From Prevotella sp. UBA4330 (GTDB lineage Bacteria; Bacteroidota; Bacteroidia; Bacteroidales; Bacteroidaceae): a stretch of 64,000 bases of DNA. The notes under the pieces were generated by a model. That model did not search any database and was not told the DNA's origin. It saw only the letters and a list, made by a program, of their open reading frames with translations. Below are positions 30,253 through 39,121 of the stretch, piece by piece (the stretch's first letter is position 1; every line of letters begins with the position of its first letter). The stretch covers positions 1 to 64,000 of the forward strand of contig DGTS01000038.1 in NCBI GenBank assembly GCA_002394385.1, read 5' to 3'. The position numbers were made by a program, and so were the translations under genes.

Positions 30253-33200
30253 ATGGAAAAACTTAAACTACTTTTCTTTGTGCTTCTTGGTCTGCTGACT
30301 GGCACTTCAGTCATGGCACAAGAAGAAGTTGTCGAGAACTACTCGGTTGACTTCGAGACTGCCATTGAGACCAACACGAGCAGTCGTGGCGACACAAACC
30401 GCGACTTCGCGGTAAGTTCGGGGTGGAACCACCTCGTAGGCGTTGTGAACATTGGATACAATTCGACACCGACCTACGTCGCTTACACCTACAACGCAAC
30501 AGGAGGCGTTGACAACGGCGGCTGTCTGCAGGCTGGCCAAACATCTGTTTACGACAGTTATGAAGAAGACTATGTGAACATCTTCGACTATCTGGTGACA
30601 CCTGCCGTAAAGGGCACCGTCACCCTCGATATGAAGAAAGTGAACGCCAACGGCTTCGTGGAATTCTACGTTATGCAGAAGGACGGTGACTCATGGGTTG
30701 CAGGAGAGCAAATCGCTGCCACCGCATCATCGACGGCAAACACCGAGTCGTTCGTCACTTTCACTCTGCCCGAGATGTCAAGTTACACCTACGTGGGCAT
30801 AAGAATGTCGCAGTGCTACATTGACAACTTCACTGCATCGTCTGCCAACTTCACAAGAATGGCAAGTCTGAAGGTGAACGACATCACACCGAACACTGAC
30901 CAGACAATCGACGCCGACGCTGAAGGCAACTTCACCGTGACATTCACCACAACAGTTACCAACAACGGAGACATTGACCTCACAACAGGAACCGAAAACT
31001 ACAGCGTGTCGCTGTATAAGTTTGTTTCGGGAGGTGGCACCGACAAGGCCGACCACGTGCTTGTGGCAACCACAAACATCACTGAAGACCTGGCACAGAG
31101 CGCCACATCGGGAGAACTCACACTGACTGCCACACTGAACACTGCCGACTATGAGGCAGCACTGACCAACGGCATCAGTTTCCGCATCTATGAGAATATT
31201 TCCGGCTCATTCAAGTCAACAAAAAGCGTGAAAGTAGTGCCTTATGCACCGCTGCTAACGCTGCAGACAAAGTCGGGCAACAATACCAAAACATACGCAG
31301 ACGGCGAGGAGATGTACCTCGGAACATCGCTCTCGGCCATCTCTCAGGAAGTGACCATCAAGAACGATGGTGGCGCGCCGCTGCAAATCACTGGCATCAC
31401 AGTGCCCGCAGGCTTTACCTCAACACTGACAGCACAGGAGATTGCCGCTCACGAGAGCGCCACATTCAGCATCGCCACCGACGAGAACACTGGCGTGAAG
31501 GAAGGCGACTTCGTGATAAGCAGCAACGCTGGCAACTTCACACTGAAACTGAAAGCAGTGGTTGCTGAGGCCGACAAGTACTTTGTTGACTTCGAGACCG
31601 ACGCTTCTACAACAGGAATGATTGTAGAGAACGTGGTTGACGGATGGTACACCTATGGATGGAAAACCAACAACTCGAGCGATGCCGGCTATCCTGGCAA
31701 CACCCGAAACGCTTATATGAACACTGGCTCAAGCGCAAAGGCAATGGGTCCGTTCAAACTCATCACTCCACTGTTGGAGGCTACCGCAGGCGAGACATTC
31801 AGTTTCGAGGCTGCATGCTACTCTTCATCTAACGGAGAACTGAAGGTTTACTACTCTGCCGACCGCAAGGAGTGGACACTGCTGCGCACACTGAGCACTG
31901 AGGAAGGCACCGCCGAAGAGGACCAGTTCTCTGACGAGGCAGCACCTAAGTACGGCAAAGCATTCAAGCGCTACACCATCAACAGCATCCCTGCCGGACA
32001 GTGGTACATCGCTTTCGAGGCAGGAAACAACAAGCCTGTTTATCTGGACAACATCCTCGGTTTCAAGAAGGTTGACGTGGCACACGACGTTAACGTCACA
32101 GCAATAATCCCCGAGACAGGCATCGTTAACAGCGCATTGAATGTGCCCGTGACAGCCACCAACCAACTCGGCAAGGCAGAAGCAGGCTCCGACTATGTGG
32201 CCCAGTTCATTATGGGCGACGAGGTTGTGAAAGAGATTGCCGGCTCTACCATCGCAGCAAGCGGCAACGTAAGTTTCAACATCGATGCAACGCCTCACAA
32301 AGCAGGTACTTTCGACTCTTATGTTAAGTTCGTGTTCAATGACGGCTTCGAGACCTCTTCCGAGGTTAAGAGCGTAACCATCAGCGAGGAATTGTTCTCT
32401 AAGGAGGTTATCGCCGGCGGAACAGCAGACGGACAAGGCTATCTGACTCCTTTCGGAACATACGACAAGAAGAGCGAGACACAGAGCATCTATCTCCCTA
32501 CTGACGTTGAGGGACTCACTGCTGGTGCGAAGATTACAAGCATCGCATTCCGTGGATACAACACTAAGGGCGAAAACATCACATACGACACACAGGCATG
32601 GATAGGCGAGACAGAACTCACAGGCTTTGAGTCTCCTATCACCCCTATCGAGACGTCAACCCTCACCAAGATTTACGACGGCAGCATCACACCGGCGCTT
32701 ACAGCAACCAAGAACGAGCATGAGGACATTATCGTATTCAACCTCACCGAGCCATACACCTATACTGGCAAGAACCTCGTGATAGCAGTGCGCAACGTGG
32801 CCGACGCATACAACATGCAACTCGGTCTCGACTACCATATAACAGAGGGAGTGCAGTCTATCCGCCGTTCTTCTGACAGCGGAGAATTTGACGGCATGAC
32901 ATGGAAGGCTGCCACACCAAGTTCTTATGCAAGTTCTCCACTGACACTTCCTATAGCATATCTCGGCGTTGAGGCTGAGGCACCAGTAGTAAGTGGTACA
33001 GTGACCGACAAGGAGACAAGCCAGCCAATCAGCGGTGCCGAGGTTAGAGCAACATCGGGCGATGTGTTCTACACCACAACGACAGACGCTGAAGGCAAGT
33101 ATAGCCTTGATATTCTCAAGGACAATCTCGACTACGAACTGAAGGCCTCTGCCGAGGGCTACGCTCCTTCAAAAGAGACAATCAACGTGAGCGAGGGTTC

Positions 33201-35073
33201 TATTGCAGACAAGAACATACAACTCGAAGTGGCAAAGGGCCTCTATATCGAGAGTTCTGACATCCCGGAGAACGGTATGGTGAACATGCAGTACACCGCA
33301 ACAGCAAAGGCAACCAACTACACCGCTGACAACTTCGCAGCAGGCAGTTACACCGCTAAACTCTATGTTGACAGCAAGGCAGTGGCAGAGGCAGAGGCAG
33401 TAGAGGTGGCAAGTGGCGCAAGTGCCGACTTCTCGTTCACATTCACACCGCACAGCAACGGTACATTCCCTGCATACATCGAGTTTGTTCAGGGCGAGAA
33501 CGTTGCCGCTACCGAAGCAGTTGACATCATCATCGCTGAGGAAAGCGCAGGTGGAGAGATTCAGGTGGGCGACAGTCTGAACATCTTTGTCAATGCACCT
33601 CTCAATGCTTTCTATTCTAATTCTGCTGGCGACATCTACTACACACCGGCAATGCTCGAGGCATTCGGCGTTACCAAGGGCGCACAAATCACGAAGATTA
33701 CCTTCAAGATGTGGGCAAAGTCTGAGAAACCATCGCTCAATCTCACCCTTAACGCATGGGTAGGAACTGGCGACGGCGACGCTGCTAACCTCAGAGGAAT
33801 GTCTGCTACAGAAAAGGCTGCCGTGAAGGACGAACTCACTCAGGTGATGTTCGACCAGATTTACGAGGGTGTGGCACCGGCAGGAGCAAGTTCTTCGGCT
33901 CCACATCTCACCAACTTCGAGATAGACCTCTCTGAGAATCCTATCACATACGATGGAGAACACAGCGTACGTGTGCTCATCGAGAAGTCTGGAACTACAT
34001 GGTGCAACAACCTGGTATTTGCTTACGACAGCAACTACAAGACCGCTTTCATGGGCTTCAGCGACACTTCGGCACCTGAGGCGCTGGGTACGGACAACTC
34101 TAACAATCCTTATGCTACTCCTGTGGCTTACTTCACCGTCTCTGCCGGCAAGAATGTGGCAGGCACCGTGACCGATGCCGAGACATCGGCTCCTATCGAG
34201 GGTGCTTCTGTTAGCGTGAAGAGCGGAGACGTTCTCTACTCTGGCACAACAGATGCAGAGGGTAAGTACAGCATCGTGGTTAAGCAGGTGCAACTCGAAG
34301 ACTATGTCATTGAGGCTTCTGCAACCGAGGAATATGAGGTTAAGACCGAGGCTATCGGCAAGATAGAGAATGACATCACAAAGGACATTGCTCTGCGCAA
34401 GGCAGCCGAAATCACAGGTGTCATCACCTCTGCACGCGACGGCAGCGTCATCGAGGGTGCCGAGGTAACTCTGCTTGATGCCGACGAGAACATCGTTAGC
34501 ACAGCAACAGCAGACGAGAATGGTATTTACAGCATCAAGGTTCAGTTGCTCGATGCCGACTATAAACTCACTGTCAAGGCAGAGGGATATGTTGACGGCG
34601 AGGAAGAAATTGCCAACCTCACCGAGAGCATCAACAAGGACATCGCTCTGGAGACTATCGCTAAGCAAATTAGCGGTTTCGTAAAGGATGCCGAGACTGG
34701 CGCTCCTATATCAGCAGTGACGCTCACCCTGAAAGACGGCGAGGAGGAAGTGGTTACCGCTACTACCGATGCCGACGGCAAGTACGAACTGCTCATTGAG
34801 GACCTGACGAAGACCTACACCATGGAGGCTGTTGTTGAGGGTTACAAGCCAGCAACTGTTGACGTGCCAGCAATCACTGAAGACACTGTGATCGACGACA
34901 TTCTGCTTGAGAAAGAGGTAATCGACGGCATCGACAGCATCAGCGCTGACCAACTGAAGAATGCTAAGATTTACGACCTCAGCGGTCGCATCGTAAGCAT
35001 CGACGGCGACATGAGCAACCTCAAGCGCGGCGAGGTTTACATCATCAACGGCAAGAAGATGGTGGTGAAATAA
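30253..35073 (+). CDS. Very large surface protein with carboxypeptidase-regulatory-like repeats
   Basis: The 1606-residue precursor is read from 30253, where a signal peptide begins (MEKLKLLFFVLLGLLTGTSV); a frame open from 30181 adds 24 residues with no signal character. The first two-thirds have MAM/jelly-roll-like segments (VDFETAIETNTSS, VDFETDASTTGM) alternating with Ig-like CARDB-type domains (VTIKNDGGAPLQITGITVPA). The last third has four CarboxypepD_reg-type repeats of about 80 residues, each opening V.GTVTD.ET..PI.GA.V and then TTDAEGKYSL, followed by a tag (KIYDLSGRIVSIDGDMSNLK, ending KKMVVK). The architecture points to a cell-surface adhesin or glycan-binding protein. Repeated near-identical codons suggest past internal duplication. 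Confidence 0.85.
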   Translation: MEKLKLLFFVLLGLLTGTSVMAQEEVVENYSVDFETAIETNTSSRGDTNRDFAVSSGWNHLVGVVNIGYNSTPTYVAYTYNATGGVDNGGCLQAGQTSVYDSYEEDYVNIFDYLVTPAVKGTVTLDMKKVNANGFVEFYVMQKDGDSWVAGEQIAATASSTANTESFVTFTLPEMSSYTYVGIRMSQCYIDNFTASSANFTRMASLKVNDITPNTDQTIDADAEGNFTVTFTTTVTNNGDIDLTTGTENYSVSLYKFVSGGGTDKADHVLVATTNITEDLAQSATSGELTLTATLNTADYEAALTNGISFRIYENISGSFKSTKSVKVVPYAPLLTLQTKSGNNTKTYADGEEMYLGTSLSAISQEVTIKNDGGAPLQITGITVPAGFTSTLTAQEIAAHESATFSIATDENTGVKEGDFVISSNAGNFTLKLKAVVAEADKYFVDFETDASTTGMIVENVVDGWYTYGWKTNNSSDAGYPGNTRNAYMNTGSSAKAMGPFKLITPLLEATAGETFSFEAACYSSSNGELKVYYSADRKEWTLLRTLSTEEGTAEEDQFSDEAAPKYGKAFKRYTINSIPAGQWYIAFEAGNNKPVYLDNILGFKKVDVAHDVNVTAIIPETGIVNSALNVPVTATNQLGKAEAGSDYVAQFIMGDEVVKEIAGSTIAASGNVSFNIDATPHKAGTFDSYVKFVFNDGFETSSEVKSVTISEELFSKEVIAGGTADGQGYLTPFGTYDKKSETQSIYLPTDVEGLTAGAKITSIAFRGYNTKGENITYDTQAWIGETELTGFESPITPIETSTLTKIYDGSITPALTATKNEHEDIIVFNLTEPYTYTGKNLVIAVRNVADAYNMQLGLDYHITEGVQSIRRSSDSGEFDGMTWKAATPSSYASSPLTLPIAYLGVEAEAPVVSGTVTDKETSQPISGAEVRATSGDVFYTTTTDAEGKYSLDILKDNLDYELKASAEGYAPSKETINVSEGSIADKNIQLEVAKGLYIESSDIPENGMVNMQYTATAKATNYTADNFAAGSYTAKLYVDSKAVAEAEAVEVASGASADFSFTFTPHSNGTFPAYIEFVQGENVAATEAVDIIIAEESAGGEIQVGDSLNIFVNAPLNAFYSNSAGDIYYTPAMLEAFGVTKGAQITKITFKMWAKSEKPSLNLTLNAWVGTGDGDAANLRGMSATEKAAVKDELTQVMFDQIYEGVAPAGASSSAPHLTNFEIDLSENPITYDGEHSVRVLIEKSGTTWCNNLVFAYDSNYKTAFMGFSDTSAPEALGTDNSNNPYATPVAYFTVSAGKNVAGTVTDAETSAPIEGASVSVKSGDVLYSGTTDAEGKYSIVVKQVQLEDYVIEASATEEYEVKTEAIGKIENDITKDIALRKAAEITGVITSARDGSVIEGAEVTLLDADENIVSTATADENGIYSIKVQLLDADYKLTVKAEGYVDGEEEIANLTESINKDIALETIAKQISGFVKDAETGAPISAVTLTLKDGEEEVVTATTDADGKYELLIEDLTKTYTMEAVVEGYKPATVDVPAITEDTVIDDILLEKEVIDGIDSISADQLKNAKIYDLSGRIVSIDGDMSNLKRGEVYIINGKKMVVK

Positions 35074-35122
35074 TCCGCCTACAGCGTGAAGGCTATTCCT
35101 TCACCGGAATACAAACAATCAA

Positions 35123-35160
35123 GTCCCGCTGGTTTCATCACCGGCGGGACTTCTTTTATT
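35123..35160 (+). terminator. Intrinsic terminator
   Basis: GTCCCGC..GG pairs with CC..GCGGGAC (35123-35150), followed by TTCTTTTATT, 50 bp after the stop of the large surface protein. Confidence 0.8.
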
Positions 35161-35197
35161 ATAAGGTGATGGTTGATACTGTTATTCCCTGTTCTGC

Positions 35198-35310
35198 CAC
35201 TTGTGCCTTTTGAGGAAGTGATTAGACCCTAATCACTCCCCCACTTGTGCTTTCTGACCACCTCACTTATATATACCTGAGCGAGCCAGGAGGCTCTCCT
35301 GGCTCGCTCA
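35198..35310. repeat. Dispersed element with 44-bp unit, copy 2
   Basis: It starts CACTTGTGCCTTTTG at 35198 with the palindrome AGTGATTAG-N-CTAATCACT, then a shortened unit at 35242 (CACTTGTGCTTTCTGACCAC), 'cacttatatata' and a final palindrome, GAGCGAGCCAGGAG paired with CTCCTGGCTCGCTC. Same order as 1086-1257. The remaining 35311-35396 shows nothing coding. Confidence 0.75.
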
Positions 35311-35396
35311 AGTGTTTCTCCTTGCAGGGACATAGGGCAACAAACACGGGTAGAGTGCCCCTATGCTTGCTCTGATTCTCGGTGAGTGAGAAAGAT

Positions 35397-36593
35397 TTAG
35401 AATGCTATTACAGGGCGCACATGGCTCGAGAGAGGCTTTATGTACTTGAACTGCGACTCAAGGTCGATGGCCCATTCGTCTGACGTAAACGACAGGTAGT
35501 AGGCTTTCTGCGAACTATACTCGGTGGAACTCCAGAACCAGTTGTATTCAGAAGAGAACGGAGTATAGAGCGAACTGTCAAGAGCAGCGAAATGACTGTT
35601 GATGTTGTTCACGGTGGCAGGAATGATATTGGTCATGTTGTTGCCCCAATATCCGGTGTTGTCAGACGATTTCTTGTCGAGACTCTCGCTCAGTGAGCCC
35701 ATGTTAACGCAGAACTGGTACCACTGTCCGATGCTTGGCAGATACCATCCACTTGACGACAGCGGTGCCTCGGCAGCATAAGCGGCGGCAGCCTCGGCAG
35801 CAGGGAATTTGTGATTGCCTGTCTTTCCGTTGTGCAAGAGCATTGATGTCTCGGTGAAACCGTCGAAATCTGACAGGTAAGCGTCCTCGGTATCGCTGAC
35901 ATAACTGTCCTCATAGAGTTGGTAAGGAGCATCCTCAAAGGCCTCAACATCCGACCAAGGGGTCATAGATGCGGCATCGTTCAGAGCCACAGCATAGCCA
36001 TGTGTCCATCCCATTGCCTTGTCCTTGGCGCTCGTTTCGGTCGAGAACACCACTCCGATAACGGTCTTCGACGCATCGAGCGAAGTGCTCCACGTGCCGT
36101 CGGCATAGTAGAAGTCGCCCACATGAGCCTTCTGCTGAGCCGCCGTTGCGGTGGTTCCGTCGCCGGTTGCAGTGCCGCATGCCATGTCATACTTGTCGAA
36201 CGCCAGTGTTGCAACGGTATATTCCACACCGCTGTTCAGCCCGTTTATTGTGCTGCTGCCGCCCTCTGTCATTTCCATGATATGCTTTTCAGCAATATAT
36301 TCGGCAACGTCATACACGGTCATCGCCTTGGGATAACATGCCACGAGGAACCTGCTGCACTGCTCCGGCATATCGAACTGCACGGTAAGTGATGTGCTCT
36401 CGCTCTGCGTAACGCTTACAGGCACCACCACGTTCTTCACGCTGTCGAAGGTGATGCAGTCGAGCGACTGCACGATGTACGGGTGCTGTGTGCCGTCGGT
36501 CTCGGTGATAATCATTCTGTTGGGCTTATGCTGTGCCGTCATGCTGCATGCAGCGGCGAGCACCAATGCTGTAGTAAGTATATGTCTTCTCAT
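35397..36593 (-). CDS. Secreted protein with 'DFYYADGTWS' domain (paralogue 2 of 3)
   Basis: The 398-residue precursor starts at 36593 (MRRHILTTALVLAAACSMTA is the signal peptide). The N-terminal module NRMIITETDGTQHPYIVQSL (then DCITFDS) is followed by a fibronectin-III-like domain (VVPVSVTQSESTSLTVQFDM ... LNSGVEYTVATLAFDKYD) and then the shared domain: HVGDFYYADGTWSTSLDASK, TVIGVVFSTETSAKDKAMGW, THGYAVAL, GWYLPSIGQWYQFCVNM, WFWSSTEYSS and VRPVIAF. It is 16 bp after the paralogue at 36610-37752 and is probably co-transcribed. Function is unknown; the layout (module, FN3, domain) fits a secreted binding protein. Confidence 0.78.
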   Translation of the reverse strand: MRRHILTTALVLAAACSMTAQHKPNRMIITETDGTQHPYIVQSLDCITFDSVKNVVVPVSVTQSESTSLTVQFDMPEQCSRFLVACYPKAMTVYDVAEYIAEKHIMEMTEGGSSTINGLNSGVEYTVATLAFDKYDMACGTATGDGTTATAAQQKAHVGDFYYADGTWSTSLDASKTVIGVVFSTETSAKDKAMGWTHGYAVALNDAASMTPWSDVEAFEDAPYQLYEDSYVSDTEDAYLSDFDGFTETSMLLHNGKTGNHKFPAAEAAAAYAAEAPLSSSGWYLPSIGQWYQFCVNMGSLSESLDKKSSDNTGYWGNNMTNIIPATVNNINSHFAALDSSLYTPFSSEYNWFWSSTEYSSQKAYYLSFTSDEWAIDLESQFKYIKPLSSHVRPVIAF

Positions 36594-36609
36594 TGTTTTC
36601 CCTCCTTTT

Positions 36610-37752
36610 TTAGAACGCCAGTACCGAACGTACTGCAAATTCACTGTCTTTATAGTAACCATAGAATGCCAGATTGTAGAAGATGTAAGCATAGTAGGCG
36701 GTGCTCATGCCAACCTCGGAGGACGACCAGAAGTAGCCGTTGCCGAAAAGGTCAGCCTTGCCTTCGCCCACTGCGGAGAGCAGAGTGTTCACTCTCTCCT
36801 TGAAGTCGGCAGCCTTTGACGATATTGATGTGCCGTTGATGTCGCTGCGGTCCAGTTGTCCCAGTCCCACGAAAATCTCGGTCCACTGTCCCGAACTGGG
36901 CAGGAACCATCCGCTGGTGCCGTCGGGTGCCGCCACGGTGTTGCCGTAATCCACTGCCGCCTGGGCAGCATTGAAGGTTAGTGTCGCGGTCTGCTTCGCC
37001 AGCATGTGCTGCGTTTTTGAATATCCTTCCATGTCAGTTGTGGAGGTGGCTGCCGTGGTGTATGTGTCACCAGCATCATACTCGCTCCACTGGCTGCTGC
37101 CCCACATGGCTCCTACCGATGCCTGCTTCAGTGCCATCACATATCCTTTGTTCCATCCCTTAGCCTTGTCTGCCGCAGATGTTGTGGTGCAGAAGACGAT
37201 ACCTATCGCTGTTTTCTGGGTGTTAAGGTCGGTGCTCCATGTGCCGTCGGCATAATAGTAGTCGCCCACTTTTGGCATCGAGATTACCGATGCATCGGCA
37301 GTGGTGGCGCTTGCCGTCGCCGTACTGCACACAAAACCATAGCGGTCGCTCGCCGATACGGCAATGGTGTACTGTGTCTCGGGCTCCAGACCGCTTATCT
37401 CGAACGTGCCCGCACCACTCTTCTCCATCGTATAGTTTGCCTCGATGTAGTCTTGCAGTTCGTCGGCGGGCACCGTCACCGATGCCGGAATGCATGCCAC
37501 ACGATATGTGGCGCAGTCTTCTGTAGGCGTGAATGTTGCCGAGATGGTGGTGCCTGTGCTGCCTTCCACGCTGATGCTCACGGCAACATCGCCCACCACA
37601 GCAAACTGTATGTTTTGCACTTTTTTTACATCAAAAACCTGCTGCGCCCCGTCTTTGGGATGCAGGATAAGGCGCTTGCCTCCGTCGTCACCCTGCTGTG
37701 CCATGACAGCAAGCGAAAAGACAAGAAATAAAGGGAACAAAATCTTTCTCAT
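36610..37752 (-). CDS. Secreted protein with 'DYYYADGTWS' domain (paralogue 3 of 3)
   Basis: The 380-residue precursor starts at 37752 (MRKILFPLFLVFSLAVMAQ). A -7 box at 37773-37780 (TACTTTTG, minus strand) lies just upstream, which excludes the much longer frame beginning at 37929. It has the strand module KRLILHPKDGAQQVFDVKKV, an FN3-like domain (VAVSISVEGSTGTTISATFT ... LEPETQYTIAVSASDRYG) and the shared domain KVGDYYYADGTWSTDLNTQK, TAIGIVFCTTTSAADKAKGW, NKGYVMAL, GWFLPSSGQWTEIFVGLGQ, YFWSSSEVG and VRSVLAF. It is closest to the neighbour at 35397 and probably arose by tandem duplication. No family name is known to me. Confidence 0.78.
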   Translation of the reverse strand: MRKILFPLFLVFSLAVMAQQGDDGGKRLILHPKDGAQQVFDVKKVQNIQFAVVGDVAVSISVEGSTGTTISATFTPTEDCATYRVACIPASVTVPADELQDYIEANYTMEKSGAGTFEISGLEPETQYTIAVSASDRYGFVCSTATASATTADASVISMPKVGDYYYADGTWSTDLNTQKTAIGIVFCTTTSAADKAKGWNKGYVMALKQASVGAMWGSSQWSEYDAGDTYTTAATSTTDMEGYSKTQHMLAKQTATLTFNAAQAAVDYGNTVAAPDGTSGWFLPSSGQWTEIFVGLGQLDRSDINGTSISSKAADFKERVNTLLSAVGEGKADLFGNGYFWSSSEVGMSTAYYAYIFYNLAFYGYYKDSEFAVRSVLAF

Positions 37753-37772
37753 ATTCTCATTGTTAGTGACTG

Positions 37773-37780
37773 CAAAAGTA
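37773..37780 (-). promoter_or_regulatory. -7 element of the two-gene unit 37752-35397
   Basis: TACTTTTG on the minus strand followed by CAGTC; 20 bp upstream of the ATG at 37752. It fixes that start. Confidence 0.65.
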
Positions 37781-37895
37781 CAAAAAAGAGAATTATCATA
37801 CAACTTATATTCCTCCCATTTTTCAAAAAAGGCATTTTTTCTTTGTAAATATGTTCTTTTTTGTTGTTTCTTTCGGGTAAATAAAATAAAATAAC

Positions 37896-37903
37896 TACAT
37901 TTG
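37896..37903 (+). promoter_or_regulatory. -7 element for the FISUMP gene
   Basis: TACATTTG followed by CAAAC; leader about 50 nt to the ATG at 37960. Confidence 0.6.
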
Positions 37904-37959
37904 CAAACACTAACAACTAATATTCTCACTTTAAGAAAAAACCATTATATTAACGTATT

Positions 37960-39105
37960 ATGAAAAGAATAGCATCTACTCTTTTACTCCTCCTTACAAT
38001 AACTATTGCATGGGGACAAACGGAGCAACGACAAATGATACTGAACATGAAGGACGGCACAAAACGCACCTTCAACACCGAGGACATCGACTTTGTGAAC
38101 TTCATCAAAGTGGAAGTAAGTCCTGAGGGAGAACTGAACATCGACGGAACGCTGAGCATAGCCATACCAACAGAGTTCTACGACAGTTATGTAATGGACG
38201 TGAAGCAGGGCGATGACAAGATTGCCGAGATTTGCCTTGAGTACATCAAACCGTTGCAGGAACAGCGAGTGGTGGTATATCCCGTGAACAGGACATCCCA
38301 CAAAGTGGACCTCACAGCGGGCATCTCAGCCAATGACGGCGGCACCGTGGTATGGGACGAGGCGGCCAACACCGTTACTTATACCGCTGGCTCGGCACCG
38401 CTCACCACGCTCTACATCAGCAACGACGGACTCAGCGTAGAGGCTCCCGCCAGCGTTTCGGGCGAGGCAACCGTGTCACCGTCGCTCATCGAGGACATCA
38501 GAGGCACCGAGACCACATACTACAAGATTGTGAAGATAGGCACACAGTACTGGATGGCAGAGAATCTCGCCACACAGTATTTCCTCGACGGCACCGAGAT
38601 ACCGCAATATGGCTCGTCAGAAACAGCCACATGGAACGCCAACACCACTGGCGCATGCCACGTCTATGCCAACAACATCGACGACATGCTGCCCCTTTAC
38701 GGCCGTCTCTACAATGGCTATGCACTGGAGAACGAGAAAGGACTGGCTCCCGAGGGATGGGAAGTGCCCACCATCGACCAGTGGCAAATGCTGAAGACAT
38801 ACGCTGGCTCGAGCGCCGCGCTGTATAAGGACGACACCATGCTGTCGTGGAGCAACGACGGCGAGGGCAACAACCTCACTGGATTCTCGGCTCTGCCTGG
38901 CGGCTATTTCTCGTCTGCCACAAGCGACGCGCAGGAGGGAGCAGACGCTTACTTCTGGAGCACCACCATATATTATGACGCTCTTCTCAAGCAAAACACA
39001 CTCAACACCGTGCGACTGAACAACGCGGCAACGGGTTTTGTTATCTATAAGACAAGCGGACACGCCTACAACTTCGGACATAGCGTGCGCTGCGTAAGGA
39101 AATAA
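37960..39105 (+). CDS. FISUMP-domain secreted protein
   Basis: The 381-residue precursor has a signal peptide (MKRIASTLLLLLTITIAWGQ), the short N-terminal strand module EQRQMILNMKDGTKRTFNTE (then DIDFVNF), a beta-rich middle, and a C-terminal domain of the Fibrobacter succinogenes major paralogous (FISUMP) type. Its marks are VKIGTQYWMAENLATQYFLD, GRLYNGYALENEKGLAPEGW, EVPTIDQWQML, GFSALPGGYFSS, YFWSTTIYYD and the final SVRCVRK. FISUMP proteins are surface or secreted proteins of unknown role. The N-terminal module is the same kind as in the 'DYYYADGTWS' proteins transcribed divergently next door, so the group probably forms one functional set. The next gene starts 16 bp after its stop and is likely co-transcribed. 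Confidence 0.88.
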   Translation: MKRIASTLLLLLTITIAWGQTEQRQMILNMKDGTKRTFNTEDIDFVNFIKVEVSPEGELNIDGTLSIAIPTEFYDSYVMDVKQGDDKIAEICLEYIKPLQEQRVVVYPVNRTSHKVDLTAGISANDGGTVVWDEAANTVTYTAGSAPLTTLYISNDGLSVEAPASVSGEATVSPSLIEDIRGTETTYYKIVKIGTQYWMAENLATQYFLDGTEIPQYGSSETATWNANTTGACHVYANNIDDMLPLYGRLYNGYALENEKGLAPEGWEVPTIDQWQMLKTYAGSSAALYKDDTMLSWSNDGEGNNLTGFSALPGGYFSSATSDAQEGADAYFWSTTIYYDALLKQNTLNTVRLNNAATGFVIYKTSGHAYNFGHSVRCVRK

Positions 39106-39121
39106 TAAAAAACCAAATAAC

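Noticed and set aside
33169..34668. 499-codon frame on the minus strand inside the large surface protein gene
   Set aside because: It is antisense to clear repeats with signal peptide, domains and tag. Cys/Val/His-rich composition and lack of any motif mark it as a codon-bias shadow.
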